NCBI GenBank assembly: GCA_902796775.1
Contig: CADBQK010000050.1
Coordinates: forward strand, 1-8,784
Direction: 5' to 3'
From: an uncultured Lachnospiraceae bacterium
GTDB taxonomy: Bacteria > Bacillota_A > Clostridia > Lachnospirales > Lachnospiraceae
Length of the DNA: 8,784 nucleotides
Below the pieces are notes generated by a model. It was not told the origin of the DNA. It saw only the letters and a program-made list of their open reading frames with translations, and did not search any database. The translations under genes were made by a program, and so were the position numbers. This document shows positions 1 through 6,246 of the stretch, in pieces. Positions within the stretch are counted from its first letter, which is position 1. The number at the start of each line of letters is the position of its first letter.

Positions 1-1438
1 ACTCAAAGATATTGGAGGAATAGTCCGTAATCAGCAGCTCTGTGATATAGAACAGATCATTGATATTGGGATATTTCGCCAGATCAAAAAACACATCCTT
101 ATACTCAGCAGGGATCGGAATCTTTTTGGAAACCCAGGGATGCATCTTGAAGAACACGACATACTCCTCCCCGCACACTTCTCGGAGTCCCTCGAAATCG
201 ATCATGTTATAAGGATAGAATGCATCGCTGCGGTCAGTCCCACGGTAAGTCGGTGCAAACAGAATCACCTTTTTATCCTTCGCTGCAGGATACTTTTCAT
301 AAAGTTCCTGTACCTTCGCTTCCCTGTAGTCCTTATCCAGGTATTCGTCAAGACGCGGCATCCCAGTCGGAAGGACACGGGAGGTATTCATCCCCCATAC
401 TTCAGAGCAGAAATGGGCAATTTTGCGGGATCCTGAAATCCCGTAAGAATACTGCCTGTGACAGGACCAGGGAGCCGGACATCCGATATGGCCCCAGCGG
501 CTGTACCCGGAAGACTTAAACCCTGCTCCGGCATGCCAAAGCTGTACGATCTTTGTTTTGGAATCCAGTGTCAGCCAGTCCAGCGTCGGGGCATGGTCAT
601 CCATGAAGATGATATCCGCGTTAGCCAGTTTCTTCAGAAGATCCATCCATTCCTTCATGCCCTTGGTGGGATGATCCTTGATGGAACGGGTATATTCCGC
701 AATTTCAAACTCCGAATCCAGACCTCTGGCCAGCATCCTGTCCTTCACAGCCGCCAGGTTGGTACCCAGCTTATCACTCTGTTCGGAATAAAACAGGATA
801 TTCTTCTTCCCGTTTGCGCTCTTCTGACGACGGTTTGTATGGTAGATCGAAGCTATGTTGATCTTGTTGTTTTTATTATACCAGTTTGTAAAGATCGTCT
901 TGGGATTCAGCGAAATCTCCGCCTTTTTCTTTTTGTTTGTCGGCGGAGTACCTGCCCCGACCTTTTTGGCGGGCAGAGCATGCATATAGAAGGGAAGATT
1001 CTCATCATCACCGTCCAGCACGAAAGAAACTGCATAGACACGGTTTTTGTTGCTGTAAAGGAAATTGCGGGAGGCAGCATCCAGATTCCCGGCCATTTCA
1101 TAAGAAAGCCTCGCTTTGGCAGCCTGCCTGCCATCCTGCACAACAATCAGAGCATATTCTCCGAAAAGAATCGCTCTCTGACAACCATTGTTTGTGATAT
1201 GGACCTCCAGATGATAGAGGCCGTCTTCAGAAGAGAGGATATGGCCCTTGAAACCGCAGAAATAATCCTGATCGACAAAGTAAAAATCGTACGGTTTTCC
1301 CTCTGCACCTTCCAGACTTCCTTCTACTCTGACATCGATATGAAGAAAGATCCGCTCCCAGTCTATTTTTTCTACGACAGCATGCACCTGGTTTTTCTCA
1401 ATTTCATACGGTACCAGTCTGTTTTTATTCCCTGCCAT
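1..1438 (-). CDS. CDP-glycerol glycerophosphotransferase family protein (TagF/TagB-like), C-terminus cut by window edge
   Basis: The frame is open from an ATG at 1438 down to base 2 (479 codons) with no stop, so the C-terminus lies outside the window. This family transfers glycerol-phosphate units from CDP-glycerol to a growing wall teichoic acid or similar glycerophosphate polymer at the inner face of the membrane. Visible family motifs are LWHAGAGFKSSG (His about residue 302), FFKMHPW (His about 433) and ITDYSSNIFE (Asp about 472) at the cut end. The first 180 residues or so are a divergent N-terminal region, followed by a lysine-rich linker (NKKKKAE) and the catalytic domain. The start is supported by AGGAGAGG at 1445-1452, and it lies 15 bases after the asd stop, so co-transcription is likely. 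The exact polymer (wall teichoic acid, lipoteichoic-like or capsule) cannot be told from the sequence. Confidence 0.9.
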   Translation of the reverse strand, partial: MAGNKNRLVPYEIEKNQVHAVVEKIDWERIFLHIDVRVEGSLEGAEGKPYDFYFVDQDYFCGFKGHILSSEDGLYHLEVHITNNGCQRAILFGEYALIVVQDGRQAAKARLSYEMAGNLDAASRNFLYSNKNRVYAVSFVLDGDDENLPFYMHALPAKKVGAGTPPTNKKKKAEISLNPKTIFTNWYNKNNKINIASIYHTNRRQKSANGKKNILFYSEQSDKLGTNLAAVKDRMLARGLDSEFEIAEYTRSIKDHPTKGMKEWMDLLKKLANADIIFMDDHAPTLDWLTLDSKTKIVQLWHAGAGFKSSGYSRWGHIGCPAPWSCHRQYSYGISGSRKIAHFCSEVWGMNTSRVLPTGMPRLDEYLDKDYREAKVQELYEKYPAAKDKKVILFAPTYRGTDRSDAFYPYNMIDFEGLREVCGEEYVVFFKMHPWVSKKIPIPAEYKDVFFDLAKYPNINDLFYITELLITDYSSNIFE

Positions 1439-1453
1439 AATAAACCTCTCCTG

Positions 1454-2539
1454 CTATTTCGCCTCGATGTAACCCTGTGCTGTAAGCAGTTCTGCACACA
1501 GAATCGCGCCGCCGGCTGCCCCCCTGATCGTATTATGGGAAAGGCCGACAAACTTATAATCAAAAATCGGATCCTCCCGAAGGCGCCCAACACTGATACC
1601 CATACCATTCTCATAATCCACATCCAGGGCAACCTGCGGGCGGTTATCTTCTTCCATATAGCGGATAAACTGTGCCGGCGCGCTGGGAAGTCCCAGCTCC
1701 TGGGGCAGGCCGCGATATGCCTCCAGCTTCCCAATCAGCTCATCCCGGGAAGGTTTTGATGCAAATTTCACCGCCACAGTGGCCGTATGTCCATTCAGGA
1801 CAGGCACACGTATACACTGCGCACTGATCAGAGGCGAAGAAGCGCGGACAATCTTCCCATCCTCAATATGTCCCCAGATTTTCAGGGGCTCCATCTCAGA
1901 CTTTTCCTCTTCTCCCCCGATATAGGGAATAACATTTCTCTCCATTTCCGGCCAGTCCTGAAACGTTTTACCCGCTCCGGAGATTGCCTGGTAGGTACTT
2001 ACCATCACCTGCTGCGGTTCAAACTCTTTCCAGGCATCGAGCACAGGCGTATAACTCTGAATGGAACAATTCGGCTTTACAGCAACAAAACCCCTCTTCG
2101 TGCCGAGCCGTTTCCGCTGCGTCTCTATGACTGAAAAATGCTCGGGGTTGATCTCCGGGATCACCATCGGTACATCCTCTGTCCAACGGTGAGCGCTGTT
2201 GTTTGACACGACAGGAGTCTCACACTCTGCATAAGCATTCTCGATCCGGCGGATCTCTTCCTTGGTCATATCTACTGCACTGAATACAAAATCAACTTCA
2301 CTGCAGATTTCTTCTACATCGAGGACATTTCGTACACAAATCCCCTTTACGGCATCCGGAACAGGGACGTCCATCTTCCAGCGGCCTTCTACAGTCTCCG
2401 GATAGGCTTTTCCTGCAGATCTTCCGCTTGCTGCCAGCGATGTCACCTCAAACCAGGGATGCTCTGCAAGAAGCGTAATAAAGCGCTGTCCAACCATCCC
2501 CGTTGCACCCAGTATTCCAACTTTCAGTTTCCTGTCCAC
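1454..2539 (-). CDS. asd: Aspartate-semialdehyde dehydrogenase
   Basis: This 361-residue enzyme makes L-aspartate 4-semialdehyde from aspartyl phosphate with NADPH, the branch point to lysine/diaminopimelate, threonine and methionine. The N-terminal nucleotide-binding loop GATGMVGQ is at residues 11-18. The active-site cysteine lies in KPNCSIQ (C158), and the later RVPVLNGHT stretch carries the expected Arg and catalytic His (about R244 and H251). Length and motifs fit the archaeal/fungal-type Asd branch, which many Clostridia carry. The start is GTG at 2539, preceded by AAAGAGG at 2549-2555, about 9 bases upstream. The gene lies between a PH-domain gene and a glycerophosphotransferase gene on the same strand and probably shares their promoter. 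Linking diaminopimelate supply to wall polymer synthesis is an inference from this order only. Confidence 0.96.
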   Translation of the reverse strand: MDRKLKVGILGATGMVGQRFITLLAEHPWFEVTSLAASGRSAGKAYPETVEGRWKMDVPVPDAVKGICVRNVLDVEEICSEVDFVFSAVDMTKEEIRRIENAYAECETPVVSNNSAHRWTEDVPMVIPEINPEHFSVIETQRKRLGTKRGFVAVKPNCSIQSYTPVLDAWKEFEPQQVMVSTYQAISGAGKTFQDWPEMERNVIPYIGGEEEKSEMEPLKIWGHIEDGKIVRASSPLISAQCIRVPVLNGHTATVAVKFASKPSRDELIGKLEAYRGLPQELGLPSAPAQFIRYMEEDNRPQVALDVDYENGMGISVGRLREDPIFDYKFVGLSHNTIRGAAGGAILCAELLTAQGYIEAK

Positions 2540-2584
2540 TTAAATAACCTCTTTCCTGTCCTTTGATCTGTTAATCAGTCTTCT

Positions 2585-3013
2585 TTATCTGTCGTAATAA
2601 TTGTCCCTGACAGGGACATCCCCTCTCTCAGTCATGCCATCCGTTCCAGCCATACCATACAGCTCTCTGCCGGTCAGACGTTTCTCTTCCCGAACCGATT
2701 CGACCAGGCGGCTCAGCCTGCGGCGTACCTCATCCGGTCTTTTGATATTGACCAGATCCAGGTGACTGTCTGTCCTGTCTGCGGAGTAAATATGGACTGT
2801 CCCGACTCCAAACAGTTTCTGCCACAGTGTGCAGGTCATTTTCAGATCCATGATCCGGTACAGCAGCAATTCATCAACTGTCGTTGTAAAAATACCTTTT
2901 TTCAAGGTCAGACGCTCTCTGTCGAGAGTATACCTTGTAAAGCTGATCGGCATACCAAGTATATGTTTCTTATCTGTCCAGATAACAGAATCTTTTCTCT
3001 CATTTTCCCCCAT
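2585..3013 (-). CDS. Small bacterial PH-domain protein (bPH2, YdbS/YdbT-like)
   Basis: This 142-residue protein has a bacterial pleckstrin-homology-like core at about residues 25-105. Its signature stretches are YTLDRERLTLKKGIFTTT, then VDELLLYRIMDLKM, then GVGTVHIYSADRTDS, then LVNIKRPDEVRRRL. In known relatives this fold usually follows membrane segments; here there is none, so the protein is probably soluble or peripheral. The C-terminal 35 residues are charged and low in structure. The ATG at 3013 has a strong AGGAGG about 10 bases upstream (3022-3029). The gene is the first of a probable operon with asd and the glycerophosphotransferase gene. Its biochemical role is unknown; the family call is made from fold-like sequence pattern only. 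Confidence 0.8.
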   Translation of the reverse strand: MGENERKDSVIWTDKKHILGMPISFTRYTLDRERLTLKKGIFTTTVDELLLYRIMDLKMTCTLWQKLFGVGTVHIYSADRTDSHLDLVNIKRPDEVRRRLSRLVESVREEKRLTGRELYGMAGTDGMTERGDVPVRDNYYDR

Positions 3014-3060
3014 GACCTATCACCTCCTGAATAAGCTCCTGAATAATATATAACTCTTTA

Positions 3061-3089
3061 ATAGTATAGTTTTCAGCTCCCGCTGTCAA
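3061..3089 (-). promoter_or_regulatory. Sigma-A-type promoter for the PH-domain/asd/glycerophosphotransferase operon
   Basis: Read on the minus strand, a perfect -35 TTGACA (3084-3089) is followed by a 17-base spacer and -10 TACTAT (3061-3066). It lies about 50 bases upstream of the PH-domain gene start at 3013. It is the best promoter match in the window and is back to back with the plus-strand promoter at 3151-3178. Confidence 0.8.
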
Positions 3090-3150
3090 GATTGGCAGGC
3101 GGAATGCCTGCTAATTTTTCAAATCCGGATAAAAAATTAATAAAATCTGT

Positions 3151-3178
3151 TTGTATTTTCCGTGGTATGTGTTAAAAT
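3151..3178 (+). promoter_or_regulatory. Sigma-A-type promoter with extended -10 for the small membrane protein gene
   Basis: TTGTAT (3151-3156), a 16-base spacer and TAAAAT (3173-3178), with TGT immediately before the -10 (an extended -10 element). It ends 33 bases before the ATG at 3212. The A/T-rich stretch 3131-3146 just upstream could act as an UP element. Confidence 0.65.
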
Positions 3179-3211
3179 ATATCGAGTATCATAGAAGAAA
3201 GGGTGATCAAT

Positions 3212-3451
3212 ATGAAGAAGTTCTTTAAATTTATGGCATCTGCTACTGCAGTGGCAGCTGGCGTTGCCTCTGTCGTTTATCTGTTAAAAGATAAAATAGC
3301 TCAGGATGATCTTGCAGACGATTTTGAAGATGACTTCGATGATGATTTCGAAGATCTGGAAGAGAATCCTGCCCCCGCCGCTGAAAAAGAGCCGGCTCCT
3401 GCACCGCAGCCGCCGATCAAGGGTTTCCGGGCAACGACAAGGGACAACTAA
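3212..3451 (+). CDS. Small single-pass membrane protein with acidic and Pro/Ala-rich tail, unknown function
   Basis: This 79-residue protein starts MKKFFKFM. It has one hydrophobic segment at about residues 7-24 (Ala/Val-rich), then a basic LLKDK. Next comes an extremely acidic stretch (about residues 32-51, repeated DDFEDDF-type units) and a Pro/Ala/Glu-rich tail ending near IKGFRATTRDN. The likely topology is a membrane anchor with an intrinsically disordered tail. The ATG at 3212 is chosen over an in-frame GTG at 3203 because AAGAAAGGG (3195-3203) sits 8 bases before the ATG and overlaps the GTG. It is first in a plus-strand unit with the S1-domain gene 137 bases downstream. I do not recognise a named family. 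Confidence 0.75.
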   Translation: MKKFFKFMASATAVAAGVASVVYLLKDKIAQDDLADDFEDDFDDDFEDLEENPAPAAEKEPAPAPQPPIKGFRATTRDN

Positions 3452-3588
3452 TCACATCCGGACTACCCGCCGGAGTTTGAACTATCTGCAGATGGCATTA
3501 GCCAGTCACAGGAGTGCCAGGAGCTTTTGCAGGGTGCGTGAGGGATAATTATGCCTGCCAGGTTCCTGATGATGAAGGAGATTGTATT
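3452..3588 (+). other. Leader region between the small membrane protein gene and the S1-domain gene
   Basis: These 137 bases are non-coding as far as I can see. They contain a short possible hairpin (TCCGG/CCGGA around 3458-3475) and a repeated TGCCAGG (3515 and 3556), but no clear terminator. The S1 gene is therefore probably reached by read-through from the promoter at 3151-3178, or by a weak local promoter I cannot define. Confidence 0.3.
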
Positions 3589-4425
3589 ATGAGCACAGAG
3601 GAAAAAGATCTTGAAACTACAGCAACTGAAACCACTGAAACGGAAGCTCCCGAGGTGGAAGTCACGGAGGAGCCCGAAGTAGCTGAGGTTGTTGAAACTG
3701 CTGCACCGGAGCAGACAGAAGCTCCTGCGCAGCCTCCCAAGAAGCAGGGACGCAGAGGCGGCCGCGGCAAACAGGTTGATCCTGCCGTATGGGAAAAGCT
3801 TCAGGGCTACATGGATGACGGCGCTATTCTCTCCGTCAAAATCCATGATGCTGTGAAAGCCGGTGTCATCTCCTATGTAGAAGATGTCCGTGGATTCATC
3901 CCCGCTTCACTTCTTTCCATTGCCTATGTGGAAAACCTTCAGGACTGGGTCGGCAAGACTATTGATGTTAAGGTCATTACCGTTGAGCCGGAGGAGAAGA
4001 GACTTGTCCTTTCCGGTAAAGCAGTCGAGAAGGAAAAGGAAGCCGCTGAAACAGCTGCCAAAATGGAGGCACTCAACATCGGCGATACCTATGAAGGTGT
4101 TGTCGAGCGTCTTGCTCCGTTTGGTGTATTCGTTAAATTCAATGGCAGTCTGTCCGGTCTTGTCCATATTTCCCAGATGGCCAATAAGAGGGTTGAGACT
4201 CCCGACGAGATCTGTAAGGTTGGCGACACTGTCAATGTTCGTGTCATTGGCAAGGATGATGGCAAAATCAGGCTGAGCATGAAGGCCGCTTCCGGCGATT
4301 CTTCCGACAGCTATACACCCGCCCCGAGCAGATACAGGGCTAAGAATGCCGAATATGAATACAAAGATGAAGGGCAGGCAACGACCGGTCTTGGCGATCT
4401 TCTGAAGGGGATCAAATTGGACTGA
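3589..4425 (+). CDS. S1 RNA-binding domain protein (two S1 domains, acidic N-terminal tail)
   Basis: This 278-residue protein carries two S1-type OB folds. The first (about residues 75-144) is degenerate, with VKAGVISYVEDVRGFIPASL. The second (about 164-233) is canonical: GDTYEGVVERLAPFGVFVKF, then GLVHISQM and a C-terminal KIRLSMK. A 48-residue Glu/Thr/Ala-rich acidic tail comes first, followed by a basic KKQGRRGGRGK patch that could aid RNA binding. The C-terminus ends TTGLGDLLKGIKLD. Such proteins resemble short ribosomal protein S1 homologues and are expected to bind single-stranded mRNA at the ribosome; the actual target is unknown. The start is the ATG at 3589, with AAGGAG at 3575-3580, rather than an upstream in-frame GTG at 3514. 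A strong terminator follows 32 bases after the stop. Confidence 0.88.
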   Translation: MSTEEKDLETTATETTETEAPEVEVTEEPEVAEVVETAAPEQTEAPAQPPKKQGRRGGRGKQVDPAVWEKLQGYMDDGAILSVKIHDAVKAGVISYVEDVRGFIPASLLSIAYVENLQDWVGKTIDVKVITVEPEEKRLVLSGKAVEKEKEAAETAAKMEALNIGDTYEGVVERLAPFGVFVKFNGSLSGLVHISQMANKRVETPDEICKVGDTVNVRVIGKDDGKIRLSMKAASGDSSDSYTPAPSRYRAKNAEYEYKDEGQATTGLGDLLKGIKLD

Positions 4426-4456
4426 TCTAATCATGCAGCCGGCTGATCATTTGATC

Positions 4457-4497
4457 ATACAAAAACCGCAGCACATCAAATGCTGCGGTTTTTGTAT
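4457..4497. terminator. Bidirectional rho-independent terminator between convergent genes
   Basis: A perfect 17-bp stem (4457-4473 ATACAAAAACCGCAGCA pairing with 4481-4497) with a 7-base loop CATCAAA. Each arm carries an A5/T5 run, so it has a U tract in either direction. It serves the S1-domain gene on the plus strand and lepB on the minus strand. A small TGATCA-TT-TGATCA dyad lies just to its left (4444-4456). Confidence 0.92.
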
Positions 4498-4545
4498 TTC
4501 TGAGAATTAGAAAAAACTCATAAAACTCGGGAAATCTCTATAGCC

Positions 4546-5121
4546 TTACTCCTGATCATACGAGAAAGTGAGTCCTTTGATCTTGGGAAAATACATAAAA
4601 TAGACCTTTGCTACCAGTTTCTCCCGTTTGACAAAGGTTTCATCCCAGTAACGGGAATCCCAGGAAGCTTCGCGGTTATCCCCCATCATAAAATAGGAAT
4701 CTTCCGGCACCTGATAGGGACCGTAATCTCCTGTGGGCGTCTCTTTCAGGTAGGGCTCGTTCAACGGCTCGTCACTGCCATTGATATATACCTTCCCGTC
4801 CTTAACCTCAACCGTATCGCCCGGAAGACCAATGATCCTCTTTACGTAATCTTTGCTCTCATCATCAGGATATTTGAAGATGGCCACATCACCTCTTGCA
4901 GGATCCCTGAAAAAACGGTAATCCAGACGAAATCCGACAATCCTTGCACCAATAGGGATCGTATCTTCCATCGAACCGGAAGGAACGGTTGCATTTGCAA
5001 TGATCAGGAAATCAACCGCCAGAGCTATCAAAATAGCCGCCACGATCACCTTTACCCAGCTGAGGATCTCCTGCTTTCTGTTAAGTGTTTCCTCACCTTC
5101 AGACTGTATTCCTCCAGTCAT
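4546..5121 (-). CDS. lepB: Type I signal peptidase
   Basis: This 191-residue membrane serine protease cleaves signal peptides from secreted proteins on the outer face of the membrane. After a charged N-terminus there is one transmembrane segment (about residues 22-43). The catalytic serine follows in TVPSGSMEDT (S50), and the general-base lysine in KDYVKRIIGLPGD (K94). The family box GDNREASWDSRYW lies near residues 145-158. Length and single-anchor layout are typical of Gram-positive SipS-type enzymes. ATG 5121 is preferred to TTG 5127: AAGGAGG lies about 10 bases before the ATG but only 4 before the TTG. It is the last gene of the probable yerC, hypothetical, lepB operon, 27 bases after the hypothetical gene, and ends at the shared terminator. 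Confidence 0.95.
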   Translation of the reverse strand: MTGGIQSEGEETLNRKQEILSWVKVIVAAILIALAVDFLIIANATVPSGSMEDTIPIGARIVGFRLDYRFFRDPARGDVAIFKYPDDESKDYVKRIIGLPGDTVEVKDGKVYINGSDEPLNEPYLKETPTGDYGPYQVPEDSYFMMGDNREASWDSRYWDETFVKREKLVAKVYFMYFPKIKGLTFSYDQE

Positions 5122-5148
5122 TATCAAAAAACCTCCTTGCAGCCGGCT

Positions 5149-5808
5149 TCATCCGCCCAGAGCACTGCGATCTGTAATCTCAAAACTGGTCAGCGGACTG
5201 GCATCTTGTCGATAAGTTTCTGCTTTTTCCTCGAAGTTCTTCTGGTACTTCTCAGAAAGGATAATCGTCGCCATCATCAGCTCCCCATCAAATTGATATG
5301 AACGCATCTGATAGCTGCCTTCACTAAGCTCCTCGGCCAGGATCCCTTTATCCGCAGAATAATACAGGTTGCTGCCGGAAACTGTCCCAAGGCTCTTGAT
5401 ATCTCCCTCTGAATAAGTATATACAGTCAGGATACCTTCTCCTGCTATTAATTCCGGTACTTCATCCCCGGTCACATCCTGGAGATAATAATACTCACCA
5501 TCCGAACCATTCAGGATCATCTGATAACGGCTGGCCATCGACGAGTTGAGGATTCCCGACGACTGGCTGCTGCGGTTTTGGGCCTGCTCCTGCACAGCCT
5601 GGACAATATCCAGATTATTGGCCAATCCGGCAGAGGTCCCGCCAATGGTCCCAACAGAGGATCCGTCAGAAACAGCTGCCTGCCTGTAAACAGATGACGC
5701 AGACGTCCTCAGGCCGCGAAAAGCGAAGCCGCTGCACAGCAGCACAAAAGCTGTACTGATAGCCATGCAGGCTATCCGGATTCGTTTAGTATTCATCAAA
5801 ATCATCAT
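5149..5808 (-). CDS. Secreted or membrane-anchored hypothetical protein with FG-GAP/EF-hand-like TGDxxPEL motif
   Basis: This 219-residue protein has a basic N-terminus (TKRIRIA) and a hydrophobic stretch at about residues 13-29, a signal peptide or membrane anchor. A low-complexity Ser/Gly/Ala/Gln linker runs to about residue 90. The folded part contains YLQDVTGDEVPELIAG (D111, T113-D115), a motif like the DxTGDGxPEL of FG-GAP or calcium-loop proteins common in clostridial secreted proteins. There is no clear lipobox: LLCSG has Leu before the Cys. The ATG at 5808 overlaps the yerC stop as ATGA, suggesting coupled translation; ATGs at 5805 and 5796 are possible alternatives. It lies directly before lepB, so it may be a signal peptidase substrate (inference). 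I do not recognise a named family. Confidence 0.72.
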   Translation of the reverse strand: MMILMNTKRIRIACMAISTAFVLLCSGFAFRGLRTSASSVYRQAAVSDGSSVGTIGGTSAGLANNLDIVQAVQEQAQNRSSQSSGILNSSMASRYQMILNGSDGEYYYLQDVTGDEVPELIAGEGILTVYTYSEGDIKSLGTVSGSNLYYSADKGILAEELSEGSYQMRSYQFDGELMMATIILSEKYQKNFEEKAETYRQDASPLTSFEITDRSALGG

Positions 5809-6098
5809 TCCTTATTTGCGAGACGGGCAAATACCAGATCATATCCATCGTTCCCGTAATTCAGGGACCGGTTCACACGACTGATCGTCGCCGTGGACGC
5901 ACCTGTCTTCTGGGCAATCTCCAGATACGTCTTCTTTGCCCGAAGCATACGTGCAACTTCAAATCTCTGGGAAAGGGAAAGCAACTCATTAATCGTACAG
6001 ATATCCTCAAAAAACGAATAGCACTCTCCAACATCCTCCAGACATAAGATTGCCTTAAACAATGTTTCCACTTCCGGTGTCATGATTTTCTTGTTCAT
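5805..6098 (-). CDS. yerC: YerC/YecD-family TrpR-like transcriptional regulator
   Basis: This 97-residue protein belongs to the TrpR-like YerC group. The conserved pattern runs TPEVETLFKAILCLEDVGECYSFFEDICTINEL in pieces, then LSLSQRFEVARMLRAKKTYLEIA. The DNA-binding helix-turn-helix covers about residues 56-78 (EIAQKTGASTATISRVNR). The ATG at 6098 is chosen because the in-frame sequence upstream, back to 6266, does not look coding, and GGAAGG lies about 9 bases before it. Relatives are proposed DNA-binding regulators without a settled effector; the tryptophan-binding role of true TrpR should not be assumed. Its stop overlaps the start of the next gene (ATGA), and operator-like dyads lie directly upstream, suggesting autoregulation (inference). 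Confidence 0.9.
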   Translation of the reverse strand: MNKKIMTPEVETLFKAILCLEDVGECYSFFEDICTINELLSLSQRFEVARMLRAKKTYLEIAQKTGASTATISRVNRSLNYGNDGYDLVFARLANKE

Positions 6099-6115
6099 AT
6101 TCGACTGCCTTCCAT

Positions 6116-6147
6116 TGTAAACAATATCAGTATAAAAGCTGTTTACA
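6116..6147. promoter_or_regulatory. Operator-like inverted repeat TGTAAACA-N16-TGTTTACA upstream of yerC
   Basis: TGTAAACA (6116-6123) and its exact reverse complement TGTTTACA (6140-6147) are separated by 16 bases. The right arm touches the proposed -10 at 6147-6152, so a bound protein would block transcription of yerC. The left arm is itself nearly a dyad (ATTGT-AA-ACAAT, 6114-6125). Two candidate binders are YerC itself or a BirA-type biotin repressor. Confidence 0.55.
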
Positions 6148-6175
6148 TTGTAGCACTCTGCAGAGTTAAAGTCTA
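6147..6175 (-). promoter_or_regulatory. Sigma-A-type promoter for the yerC operon
   Basis: On the minus strand, -35 TAGACT (6170-6175), a 17-base spacer and -10 TACAAT (6147-6152), the latter a 5/6 match. Start of transcription would fall around 6140, inside the inverted repeat, about 40 bases before the yerC ATG. Confidence 0.5.
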
Positions 6176-6184
6176 TAAATAAAT

Positions 6185-6198
6185 TGTAAAATTTTACA
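6185..6198. promoter_or_regulatory. 14-bp perfect palindrome TGTAAAATTTTACA upstream of the yerC promoter
   Basis: The sequence reads identically on both strands and lies just upstream of the proposed -35. Its half-site TGTAAA is the core of the inverted repeat at 6116-6147, so the two may bind the same regulator. A/T-rich palindromes do arise by chance, hence moderate confidence. Confidence 0.4.
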
Positions 6199-6211
6199 GA
6201 GATAAAGTCCG

Positions 6212-6246
6212 TAAGAAACAGAGAACCGTCTTCTGTCTCCGGTCTC
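6212..6246 (-). terminator. Possible weak terminator after the methyltransferase gene
   Basis: On the minus strand, right after the TAG at 6249-6247, GAGACCG can pair with CGGTTCTC (one bulged base) across an 11-base loop, followed by TGTTTCTT. Stem and U tract are both weak. Confidence 0.3.

Noticed and set aside
458..1759. 433-codon open frame on the plus strand
   Set aside because: It is the exact antisense of the glycerophosphotransferase frame, runs on into asd, has no good RBS, and its translation shows no family motif, while the minus strand has clear motifs.
3514..3588. 25-codon extension of the S1-domain protein from a GTG
   Set aside because: ATG 3589 has AAGGAG 8 bases upstream and begins the acidic tail; the extension does not resemble the rest of the protein.
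3907..4434. 175-codon minus-strand frame opposite the S1-domain gene
   Set aside because: It is antisense to a gene with two recognisable S1 domains; no RBS or motif, and it runs from inside the terminator side.
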